Origin: Spirochaetales bacterium
GTDB lineage: Bacteria; Spirochaetota; Spirochaetia; Sphaerochaetales; Sphaerochaetaceae
Direction: 5' to 3'
NCBI GenBank assembly: GCA_018433865.1
Contig: JAHDQJ010000022.1
Span: 1 to 64,000 of the forward strand
Length of the DNA stretch: 64,000 nt
The first letter of the stretch is position 1. Each line of letters starts with the position of its first letter. Made by a program: the position numbers and the translations under genes. Of the stretch, positions 1 through 7,382 are shown piece by piece. The notes beneath the pieces are model-generated. The model was given only the letters and a program-made list of their open reading frames with translations. It did no database searches and had not been told where the DNA came from.

Positions 1-166
1 CTAAAGATGGGAACCGGCCCCTCGTCTTGTTCTTCCTGCGGCACTATAGCACATTGAGGCACTCGGTTAACCCTGTTCTATACCCCAGTGACAAAGTCCC
101 TTTCATTACCTCAGGACTTTATCACTTCCCAATGAGGCCGTGGGGCTTACCTGGGGGATGTGACGC
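1..166. other. Left-edge stretch without a recognised gene
   Basis: I see no coding frame here. It contains an inverted repeat (AAAGTCC near 95 and GGACTTT near 115 with a 14-base loop) and the outward promoter listed separately. It could include the 5' end of a stable RNA transcribed leftwards, but I do not recognise one. Confidence 0.3.
43..70 (-). promoter_or_regulatory. Possible promoter reading out of the left edge
   Basis: On the minus strand a TTAACC box (65-70) and a TATAGT box (43-48) are 16 bases apart, giving a plausible sigma-70 type promoter firing leftwards. The 42 bases downstream inside the window contain no start codon with a ribosome site, so the product (a gene or an RNA) is outside the window. 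Confidence 0.35.
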
Positions 167-195
167 TTGACAATCTCGATTTCCATCACTATAGT
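167..195 (+). promoter_or_regulatory. Promoter of the zinc-ribbon gene
   Basis: TTGACA (167-172), a 17-base spacer and TATAGT (190-195) form a near-consensus sigma-70 promoter. Transcription would start near 202, giving a short leader to the ATG at 231. Confidence 0.75.
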
Positions 196-230
196 CTTAC
201 CGTATCGATTTTCAGCGCAAGGAGTGTCTC

Positions 231-401
231 ATGGCAAAAGCACACAGGGGAGCCGGCATCAGGGATCAGAAGTCACAAGGTCGCGGAACATGCCCCGTCT
301 GCAAGAGATCGGCTATCAAAGTGTTGTACGAACATGATCTCGACGGAACCAAGTCGATGATCTGCAAGCAATGCAACGCCGCTTTCAAGAACGCGAAATA
401 A
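231..401 (+). CDS. Small zinc-ribbon protein (56 aa)
   Basis: This 56-residue basic protein has two Cys pairs, CPVC at residues 21-24 and CKQC at 45-48, spaced like a single treble-clef or zinc-ribbon domain that binds one zinc ion. The start follows AAGGAG at 219-223 and a near-consensus promoter at 167-195, and the gene ends just before a rho-independent terminator, so it is a real monocistronic unit. It has no transmembrane segment or signal peptide. Size, charge and zinc knuckle resemble ribosome-associated or nucleic-acid-binding small proteins, but I do not recognise a named family. The position directly ahead of murC suggests a housekeeping role; that is inference. Confidence 0.75.
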   Translation: MAKAHRGAGIRDQKSQGRGTCPVCKRSAIKVLYEHDLDGTKSMICKQCNAAFKNAK

Positions 402-417
402 TAACGGTCTGACCGTG

Positions 418-452
418 AAAAAAGGCTGTCATCAACGGACAGTCTTTTTTTT
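418..452 (+). terminator. Rho-independent terminator between zinc-ribbon gene and murC
   Basis: The stem GGCTGTC (424-430) pairs with GACAGTC (438-444; one G-T pair) around ATCAACG and is followed by eight T. It ends 6 bases before the murC ribosome site, so murC must depend on read-through or an undetected promoter. Confidence 0.8.
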
Positions 453-464
453 CGCCGCAGGAGC

Positions 465-1922
465 ATGGATATGGGGTTCTTCTCCGACATCGCAGGCAAG
501 TCGCTCTTTTTTGTAGGGATCAAGGGTACAGGCATGTCGCGTCTTGCGGTATTGCTCAGTGCCTCGGGTGCCCGCGTCACCGGTTCCGATGTCCCGATGA
601 GATTCTCCACCGATGCAGACTTGACGGATGCAAGGATCCGAGTTCTTGAGGATTCGTTCTTTTCTCCGCTGCCCGATGGAATCGACATGGTCATCCACTC
701 GGCAGCCTACGGATCGAAGACGAACCGTCACCTCCGCGAAGCTGAGGAGCGGGGAATACCGACATACAGTTATCCCCGGTTCCTCGGTTTGATGAGCAAG
801 TCGATGCACACCTTCGGAGTCGCGGGAACACATGGGAAAACCACTGCATCGGGTTGTCTCGATTGGATCCTCAGGAAGACCTCCTTGCCCTACGTGGCTG
901 TCTATGGCTCGCACATCCTGCATGAACGGACATCCCGAAATCCTTCGGGAGACAGCTTCGCCGTGCTCGAAGCCTGTGAATACCGCGATCACTTTCTCAA
1001 CTATGATCTTGATGGCGTGCTGGTGACAACGGTAGAGCACGATCATCCCGACTGGTTTGCCGGCGAGCGGGATGTCCTGGAATCTTTCAAGCGGCTGATC
1101 CTGAGATTGCCCGACCGGGCGCCAGTAGTGTGCGGCATCGATTCGGAACTCTGCAGGGAATTGGCCGGTTGGGTTGCCGCAACCCGTCCCATGCTCGATG
1201 TGATTACCTACGGAGTACATCCGGATAGCATGTTCAGGGTCGGATCCCATGAGGACTCTCTCTGTGGGAGTACCTACATCCTGTATCCGCTCGAAGGTCA
1301 TCAGCAGGTGAAAGTCGCATCGCTTCCGCTATGCCTTGATGTGGTCGGTGCTTGCCTGCTCGGAGCTGCCATGCTCTTGCGTGAGCACAGGGGAAACGAC
1401 TTCGCCCACACGGTGGCTACACAGGCGGTCCTCCAGGCCATGCTTGCCGAATCGGCTTCGTTTCCGGGGTGTGCGGGAAGGGTGGAGCTTCTTTTTGAGG
1501 AGGATGGCATAGCCTATGTCGACGACTATGCCCACCATCCGACGGAGATCGCCGCTTCACTGGAGAATTTGCGATCGCGATTCGCAGGAAGGAGGCTCGT
1601 CACGATCTTCTTTCCCCATACCCTCTCCCGTACCCGGATGTTCTTCGACGGATTCGTGGCGAGCCTCTCCCGCAGTGACCTGCCCATCATCCGTCCCGTT
1701 TTCGCTTCAGCCCGTTCCGATGGCGACCAACGTGCGTCCGAAGAATTGGCACGACTGCTCGCAGAACGGACCGGAGGGTTGTTCTTCGGGGATGAGCACT
1801 CCTTGTGCGAAGTTGTTGCGCACCTGTTGCACCCCTGTGACGTCTGCGTTACGATGGGAGCGGGAAACAACAGCGGACTGGCCCGCAAGATCGCAGACCG
1901 CAGGAGGAGCAGCCGATGCTGA
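465..1922 (+). CDS. murC: UDP-N-acetylmuramate--L-alanine ligase (MurC/Mpl family)
   Basis: Cytoplasmic Mur ligase that adds L-alanine to UDP-MurNAc with ATP in peptidoglycan precursor synthesis. The N-terminal Rossmann domain opens with FVGIKGTGMSRLA near residue 16, the ATP-binding loop GVAGTHGKTTASG is near 118, and DDYAHHPTEI near 350 is the conserved start of the C-terminal Mur ligase domain. Length (485) fits MurC; the related muropeptide ligase Mpl cannot be fully excluded. Two ATGs compete: 465 lies only one base after AGGAG, whereas 471 has a 7-base spacing and is the better start. It heads the murC-yicC-cmk-rpoZ-miaA run and overlaps yicC by 7 bases. murB lies separately at 34967-35887. 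Confidence 0.9.
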   Translation: MDMGFFSDIAGKSLFFVGIKGTGMSRLAVLLSASGARVTGSDVPMRFSTDADLTDARIRVLEDSFFSPLPDGIDMVIHSAAYGSKTNRHLREAEERGIPTYSYPRFLGLMSKSMHTFGVAGTHGKTTASGCLDWILRKTSLPYVAVYGSHILHERTSRNPSGDSFAVLEACEYRDHFLNYDLDGVLVTTVEHDHPDWFAGERDVLESFKRLILRLPDRAPVVCGIDSELCRELAGWVAATRPMLDVITYGVHPDSMFRVGSHEDSLCGSTYILYPLEGHQQVKVASLPLCLDVVGACLLGAAMLLREHRGNDFAHTVATQAVLQAMLAESASFPGCAGRVELLFEEDGIAYVDDYAHHPTEIAASLENLRSRFAGRRLVTIFFPHTLSRTRMFFDGFVASLSRSDLPIIRPVFASARSDGDQRASEELARLLAERTGGLFFGDEHSLCEVVAHLLHPCDVCVTMGAGNNSGLARKIADRRRSSRC

Positions 1923-2785
1923 GCATGACAGGATATGGATATGCCGAACGGACCGCTGAGACCTATCAGTTGGGCGTTGAGGTCAAGTCATACAACAACC
2001 GCTATCTGGAGATCAATCACAACATGCCGAACAGCCTCTCGCAGTTCGAGCAGGCGATCGATGCAAGGATCAAGGAGGTCGCCAGTCGCGGTCATGTCGA
2101 ATTGAGCATCAGGTTCAAACAACTGAGCAGCGATGTGCTTCTCCATGTGGACCATGTCGCGGTGGAACGATACCGAATGGCCTATGACCAGATACGTATC
2201 GCCGCGGGATTGCCCGAAGGACCCAAACTCCAGGACTATCTCGCAGCCGAAGGGGTGCTCGTTCCCATCCGTGAACATGATGTGAAGGAGTTCGAAGCAC
2301 CCCTGTTCGCGGTCCTTGACGAAGCGCTCGTCCAGTTCAGGCAATCGAAGGTTCATGAAGGGGAAGAGACCAAAAAGGACTTGGCGAACCTGACGGATGG
2401 CCTGCAGGAGGCGTTGGATGGCGTGATCGCCCATGCAGGAACACTGGAGCTGCGTCTGAAGGAAACGCTGGTGGCACGATTCGAGGACATGCTCGGTTCC
2501 AAAGGGTATGACGAGAACAGGTTCCTGCAGGAGGTGGCGATCCTGCTCGCCAAATATTCGGTGAATGAGGAGATCGTCAGATTGAAGACCCACATCGGAT
2601 CGTTTCGACACATGCTCGATGCAGATGAACCGGTAGGCAAGCGTCTCGATTTCCTCTCCCAGGAGATGAACAGGGAGATCAACACGATCGGAAGCAAGAG
2701 CATCATGGTTGAGATAAACCAGCATGTGGTCGCCATGAAGGATTGCCTGGAGAATATCCGGGAGCAGGTCAGGAACATCGAATGA
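1916..2785 (+). CDS. yicC: YicC family endoribonuclease-like protein
   Basis: 289-residue member of the YicC/YloC family. It begins with the hallmark MLSMTGYG and keeps the family C-terminal block RLDFLSQEMNREINTIGSKS near residues 242-261. E. coli YicC is reported as an endoribonuclease acting on small RNAs; the role here is by family. The start codon overlaps the end of murC, implying translational coupling. Many genomes place yicC just before a nucleotide kinase and rpoZ, as here. Confidence 0.92.
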   Translation: MLSMTGYGYAERTAETYQLGVEVKSYNNRYLEINHNMPNSLSQFEQAIDARIKEVASRGHVELSIRFKQLSSDVLLHVDHVAVERYRMAYDQIRIAAGLPEGPKLQDYLAAEGVLVPIREHDVKEFEAPLFAVLDEALVQFRQSKVHEGEETKKDLANLTDGLQEALDGVIAHAGTLELRLKETLVARFEDMLGSKGYDENRFLQEVAILLAKYSVNEEIVRLKTHIGSFRHMLDADEPVGKRLDFLSQEMNREINTIGSKSIMVEINQHVVAMKDCLENIREQVRNIE

Positions 2786-2798
2786 TCCGGAGAGTATC

Positions 2799-3314
2799 AT
2801 GAGAATCGCGATATCGGGTAAAAGTGGTTGCGGAAATACCACGGTCAGCACCTTGGTTGCCGAGAGACTGGGCTATGCGCTCATCAATTTCACCTTCCGC
2901 AACATGGCAAAGGAGCGGGAAATGGACTTCTGGGAATTCTGCAAGCTTGCCGAGCAGGATGACTCCATAGACCGTGAACTCGACCGTCGTCAGGTCGAGA
3001 TGGCTCTTGCACACGAGCATTGCGTCCTCGGCTCCCGGCTTGCGATATGGATGCTCAAGGAGGCCGATCTCAAGGTGTATCTGACCGCGACCGATGAAGA
3101 ACGAGCACAGAGGATACTCAGGCGAGAGGGAGGAAGTTTCTCCGAGCGGCTTGCACAGACCAAAAGTCGCGACCGCAATGATACGGCCCGCTACATGCGG
3201 ATATACGGAATCGACAACACCGATCCTGCGGTCGCCGACATGGTGATCGACACCGAAGGTCTCTCTCCCGAACAGATCGCCAGCCTGATCATCGATCGGG
3301 TGAAGGCCCACTAG
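2799..3314 (+). CDS. cmk: Cytidylate kinase family protein
   Basis: 171-residue P-loop kinase of the short, archaeal-type cytidylate kinase group, expected to phosphorylate (d)CMP with ATP. The phosphate-binding loop is GKSGCGNTT at residues 7-15, where the usual lysine before Thr is Asn. An Arg-rich lid (RAQRILRRE) follows near 105, and DRND near 126. The gene starts 13 bases after yicC and occupies the slot that gmk fills in many bacteria upstream of rpoZ. Its P-loop departs from the Walker A consensus as does that of the second kinase at 31465-32103, so the phosphate contacts may be made differently. Confidence 0.8.
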   Translation: MRIAISGKSGCGNTTVSTLVAERLGYALINFTFRNMAKEREMDFWEFCKLAEQDDSIDRELDRRQVEMALAHEHCVLGSRLAIWMLKEADLKVYLTATDEERAQRILRREGGSFSERLAQTKSRDRNDTARYMRIYGIDNTDPAVADMVIDTEGLSPEQIASLIIDRVKAH

Positions 3315-3384
3315 GCAAAGGATGCAAAATACTCTATGATAGTAGAGTTACGATGGATACCATATCGTGCTAAGGAGAACCACT

Positions 3385-3582
3385 TTGAGCATTCCGTTAG
3401 ATGTACTTGTCGACAAGGAAAACAATGTCTATGAGATGACGTGCGTCGCCATCAGCCTGGCCAACGTCATGTCCGCGAACGGTGATCAGGAGATCGAGAA
3501 CAACAATGGCAAGGTAGTTTCCATGGTCCTTGAGCGTGTGTTGCTGGAGGAGGTCGAGTACTCCACGGACGACAAGGAGTAG
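3385..3582 (+). CDS. rpoZ: RNA polymerase omega subunit
   Basis: 65-residue acidic protein that assists assembly of beta-prime in RNA polymerase. I place the start at TTG 3385, 6 bases after AAGGAG (3373-3378); the upstream GTG at 3367 lies before the ribosome site. The sequence SIPLDVLVDKENNVYE followed by ETCVAISLANV-like residues and the acidic tail match short spirochaetal omega proteins. Position between a nucleotide kinase and miaA supports the call. A small inverted repeat ACTCTA/TAGAGT lies at 3331-3348 upstream. Confidence 0.8.
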   Translation: MSIPLDVLVDKENNVYEMTCVAISLANVMSANGDQEIENNNGKVVSMVLERVLLEEVEYSTDDKE

Positions 3583-3586
3583 ACGA

Positions 3587-4513
3587 CTGATTTTCCTTTT
3601 CGGCCCCACGGGTGTTGGCAAGACGGCACTCCTCGAGCGCCTGTTCTCCACCGGTTTCCAGGTGGTCAATGCCGATTCGAAACAGATTTACCGCTTTCTT
3701 GACATAGGCTCGGCAAAACCCGAGCCTGATTTGTTGCGTCGCATTCCCCATCATCTCATCGACATCAAGGATCCATGGGAGCCGTTCTCGGTAGGGGAGT
3801 TCGTCAAGCTGGCCGATGATGCCTGCGATCTGATCAGGCACGCTGGTGACACTCCCATCATCTGCGGTGGGACCGCATATTACTTCAAGCATTTTTACTT
3901 CGGCATGCCCGCATCCCCACCGAGCGATCCGGAAACCAGACAGCGGATCGCGGACCTTGCAAAGGAGCATGGATTGCCGTGGTGCCACCGTTGGCTCGCA
4001 TCGGTCGATCCGATCTCGGCGAACCGGATTCATCCTTCGGATGGGTATCGGATCACACGGGCCCTGGAAGTGCACGAAAGCTCGGGCAAGCCCCTCTCAA
4101 GCTTTTCAATCCCCACCGAAGCACGAAACGGCATGCACCCGCTGATCATCGGGCTGCTCAGGGATACGGAAGAACTGTCCCAACGCATCGAGCGGCGCGT
4201 CGCCCGAATGTTCGATGCAGGTCTTGAGGATGAGATGAAACGGCTGCTCGGCATGGGTGCCGAAGCCAGTTGGCCAGGAATGCTGGGCATCGGATACCAG
4301 GAGTTCTTCCTTGCGCATGAGCACCCCGAATGGACTGTCGAGGATATCGCACGACAGATCGTCCGCAACAGCCGACTCTATGCGAAACGGCAGATGACCT
4401 TCTTCAAGAGCCTCCCACGGGTACATTGGGTCCACCCCGATGATATGGCCACATTGTCAATGCTTGTCGAATCGCACCTGTCAGCTCAAGGACCCCGAGG
4501 TTCCAGCGGATAG
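3587..4513 (+). CDS. miaA: tRNA dimethylallyltransferase
   Basis: Transfers the dimethylallyl group to A37 of tRNAs reading UNN codons. Conserved blocks are the P-loop FGPTGVGKT right at the N-terminus, NADSKQIY with the catalytic Asp, IPHHLIDI, and ICGGTAYY. A CTG at 3587, 7 bases after AAGGAG (3574-3579), gives 308 residues, the usual MiaA length. The next standard start in frame is TTG 3530, which would overlap rpoZ by 53 bases and add an Arg/Ser/Cys-rich tail unlike other MiaA proteins. So a CTG start is likely. The 3' end overlaps the convergent gene at 4486 by 28 bases. Confidence 0.9.
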   Translation: MIFLFGPTGVGKTALLERLFSTGFQVVNADSKQIYRFLDIGSAKPEPDLLRRIPHHLIDIKDPWEPFSVGEFVKLADDACDLIRHAGDTPIICGGTAYYFKHFYFGMPASPPSDPETRQRIADLAKEHGLPWCHRWLASVDPISANRIHPSDGYRITRALEVHESSGKPLSSFSIPTEARNGMHPLIIGLLRDTEELSQRIERRVARMFDAGLEDEMKRLLGMGAEASWPGMLGIGYQEFFLAHEHPEWTVEDIARQIVRNSRLYAKRQMTFFKSLPRVHWVHPDDMATLSMLVESHLSAQGPRGSSG

Positions 4514-5931
4514 GTCGGGACCATGTGTGTCGTGATCAATGTGGATCCCGTATGCTCGATGCGTTCGATCATCCAATGCTCGCGCCGCTTCGTGAGCGTG
4601 AATTCGGTGGCATTCTTCCACTCCTGCAGCTCGAGCACACCCGTACTTTCCTCCGCCCTGTCAGCGGGAGAGAAAGAGCGGTAGGTAGCCCGGTAGGTTC
4701 CCTGGCCGATTTCCTCGATCTTCAGATCCACCGTCCCGTAAATCACGGTACTCTCCGGGATCGGTTGCATGCCTTCGTCTATCCATTGTCCAGCTTGGAT
4801 CACCGCATCGATGCCTTCATACGCTTTGCGGATCCGCGAGTTGACGAAGAGGCTCGTGACCTCGGTATCGAAGGGATTCTTCACGGACCGTACGAGGCTG
4901 GCGCTCATCTTCTGGGTGTCGAGTGAGTTCCTTCCCACAAAGAATTCCTCGATGACCTGTGGCGCACTCATCCCTGCGGTATAGGGCGGTTGCAGGCTCT
5001 TATGGACAAGATTCCCCACCGAGAGGATGACAATCAGGATTGCCACCGATACGGTGGTCACCAATGCTCCCCGTTTCCTCCAGAAGATTCTCCTGCGTGC
5101 CCGCTTCTCCAATGCTTCCGCGTATATGCTCAACTGTGGGTGTTGCGCGGGATCGAACTCCGGCTTTTCCCCCTGCACGTCCCATGCGAGCGAAGCGGTC
5201 TCTTGCAAGAACCACGAGAGGTTCTGTTCAGCGGAGTATGCTGCGGAAACGGTCTCCCGCTGTATCCGCGGAGCAAGGGCAAGCGTGCGGTCGATCCAGT
5301 CTGCGGTCCGCGTGTCCAAGCTGGAAAATCCAAGGGAGAGGGGGATGTGCTGCCAGCGATCTTCACGCACCTCGGGTCTTGCGTAGGGGGCGAATCCGGT
5401 CGCGCTCTCATAGAGGAACTGGGTGAATTGATGGCAGAGTCCGAACGGTCCTTCCGTGTCAGGCTTGAGGTAATCCAGGTGGCACGCGTGTCTGGTCTCT
5501 TCGTCGGCTGCATGGAGGATGATCTGGGAAAGCTGTTCGGGGAGCAGGAGAAACCCCCCTGACACCAACATATATATCCTCCAGGTCTCAAGGAATCCTG
5601 TGGAAGCATTGATGAATCGCGGCGGGACGAGCTGGAACGCATGGGCAAGGGCTCGCAGCAATTCCAGTGCCCGCGGCCTGAGAGACTCCGTGATCTCAGA
5701 GAAGGGGAGGATGTCGATGCGATCGGCGACGATATGACGGGCACCTTCGCGATCGTTCACGCTGATCCAATACCACGGCTCCACCGTCTCATTGCGCACG
5801 ATGTATCCGCACGTCTTCTCCCCGGTCATCAAGTGACGCGGCAGCTCTCCCGTCGCATCGCCGATCCGTATCAGCGTCACCGGCCTGTCGCTCATCTGCC
5901 CCTCGGTTATCGATATGCCCGTGTGACTCAT
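4486..5931 (-). CDS. Conserved membrane-anchored protein of unknown function
   Basis: 481 residues with one central transmembrane segment (ALVTTVSVAILIVILSVG, near residues 295-315), preceded by a basic cluster RARRRIFWRKR. The N-terminal half is therefore predicted cytoplasmic and the C-terminal about 160 residues outside. The N-half has hydrophobic and Leu-rich helices; the C-half has alternating strands like an NTF2- or lipocalin-like fold (VIYGTVDLKIEEIGQGTYRA). I do not recognise a named family. ATG 5931 follows GAGGGGACC and overlaps the stop of the NFACT gene (ATGA), so it is translated with folC and NFACT. Its 3' end overlaps miaA by 28 bases on the opposite strand. Confidence 0.75.
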   Translation of the reverse strand: MSHTGISITEGQMSDRPVTLIRIGDATGELPRHLMTGEKTCGYIVRNETVEPWYWISVNDREGARHIVADRIDILPFSEITESLRPRALELLRALAHAFQLVPPRFINASTGFLETWRIYMLVSGGFLLLPEQLSQIILHAADEETRHACHLDYLKPDTEGPFGLCHQFTQFLYESATGFAPYARPEVREDRWQHIPLSLGFSSLDTRTADWIDRTLALAPRIQRETVSAAYSAEQNLSWFLQETASLAWDVQGEKPEFDPAQHPQLSIYAEALEKRARRRIFWRKRGALVTTVSVAILIVILSVGNLVHKSLQPPYTAGMSAPQVIEEFFVGRNSLDTQKMSASLVRSVKNPFDTEVTSLFVNSRIRKAYEGIDAVIQAGQWIDEGMQPIPESTVIYGTVDLKIEEIGQGTYRATYRSFSPADRAEESTGVLELQEWKNATEFTLTKRREHWMIERIEHTGSTLITTHMVPTYPLEPRGP

Positions 5932-7382
5932 GGTCCCCTCTGACTTGAGAATAACCGTTGGACGCGGCCTTCGTCCAGTTGCACTGCGATGTTCTTCTCT
6001 TGGGTCGGAAGCACCAAGCCTGCCTTGCCCCCCTTCGGACGCTTGAGGTGTTTGACCTGGGTATAGTAGAGATCGGCTTTTCCGGCATCCTTCGCCTTTG
6101 AGAAGAGCAAGGCCAGGTTTGCCGCATCGAGCAGGGTCTCGAGGGGGACCGTCTTTCCCGCGATCTGCTTGATGAATACGTAGCCTCCGGGGACATCGCG
6201 CGTATGCATCCACCAGTCGTTCCCCCGTGCCCACCGCCTGAGCAGTTCGTCGTTCTCCTTGGCGTTCCTGCCAACCAGCAGGACGAACTGTCCGGAGGAG
6301 AAACGCAATCCGGGAGCATCACGATACGGATCGCGACTCGCCATGGCAGGCCCGGCCTGCGGCCGCAAGGACCGCTCAAGTGCCTGTTTCTCTGCATCCG
6401 TTCCGCTTTCGGCGACTGCCAGACGACTGGCGTGTGCCGTCTTCGTATCCTGCATCAGTCTCTCGATCTGCGCGACTTCCGCCTCCGCATGTTCCCATGC
6501 AGTCTTGCCTTTGCGATATTTCCTGTAGTAGGACTCTATGTTCTGTGCGGGATCGAGGGAAGGATCGAGCGCTATCGTCACGTTCCCTTCCTCAGAGTTG
6601 GTGAAATCCTGCAACCCGATCCACTCGCTGCGGCTCTTGATCAGGTGGCGGTTGGCCGAAAGGAAGTCTCCGTAGATGCGATAGGTATCGAATCCGGAGA
6701 CTTTCGTCACACGCATGCGTGCCTGCTCAAGCTCCAAGGTCATCCGGTGAAGTTCCTCGCGGTGACTCTGTTCGAGCAGGGAACGCAGGTCCGGTTGCTG
6801 CTGTTGCGGTTTCTCGTGGATAGCTTCTATGAACCGGTTGAACGGGACGTCCTCGGGATGCTCGCGCACGGCAAAACGTCCGTCATCGGCTTGCAGGCCG
6901 GCTTCCGGCAGCACCAGGACGTTCCCTGACGATTCCGACCGTGCCGGACGGCGCAACAACAGCTCCATGATGACCATGCTGTCATCACAGACGATGATGT
7001 TCGCACCGGGCCCGCTGTAGAAGCGGAAGATCATATGGAGCGTGTTGCCCCTTACCGCCAATCGAAGGACCAGCATGCGATCCTGTGCCGGTTGCCACAC
7101 GGCAGTCACCCTGCCTCCCTCGACATGTGCACGCAGGAATTGGATGAACCGTTGCAACTTCTCGGTCTTCTGCTTTCTCTTCTGCCTTGCCGGACCGCTG
7201 ATCCTGTGCAGACGGGCTTCAGGCGTCCCCACCTCCGCAAACAGTTCCCATGGCCCTGCGGAGGGATGGTGAAGCTCGAGCACCAAGGCATGGAAGCCGA
7301 TCTGGTGTACCCGTTGGATGATGCTGCCTTCCAGCGGCAGTTCTGCGGTTATGAGGGCGATCTCACGCCAATTCAAGGACAT
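5928..7382 (-). CDS. NFACT family protein (RqcH/FbpA-like)
   Basis: 484-residue NFACT protein. The C-terminal NFACT-R (DUF814) domain is clear: NDWWMHTRDVPGGYVFIK near residue 390, then DAANLALLFSKAK and YTQVKHLKRPKGGKAGLV. Bacterial RqcH binds obstructed 50S subunits and tRNA-Ala and adds C-terminal alanine tails to stalled peptides; older names are fibronectin-binding protein. The N-terminal NFACT-N domain here is short and divergent, and a coiled-coil middle (TLELEQARMRV onward) is present. Its start overlaps the end of folC by 10 bases and its end overlaps the next gene by 4 bases, so the three genes form a tight minus-strand operon. Confidence 0.85.
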   Translation of the reverse strand: MSLNWREIALITAELPLEGSIIQRVHQIGFHALVLELHHPSAGPWELFAEVGTPEARLHRISGPARQKRKQKTEKLQRFIQFLRAHVEGGRVTAVWQPAQDRMLVLRLAVRGNTLHMIFRFYSGPGANIIVCDDSMVIMELLLRRPARSESSGNVLVLPEAGLQADDGRFAVREHPEDVPFNRFIEAIHEKPQQQQPDLRSLLEQSHREELHRMTLELEQARMRVTKVSGFDTYRIYGDFLSANRHLIKSRSEWIGLQDFTNSEEGNVTIALDPSLDPAQNIESYYRKYRKGKTAWEHAEAEVAQIERLMQDTKTAHASRLAVAESGTDAEKQALERSLRPQAGPAMASRDPYRDAPGLRFSSGQFVLLVGRNAKENDELLRRWARGNDWWMHTRDVPGGYVFIKQIAGKTVPLETLLDAANLALLFSKAKDAGKADLYYTQVKHLKRPKGGKAGLVLPTQEKNIAVQLDEGRVQRLFSSQRGP

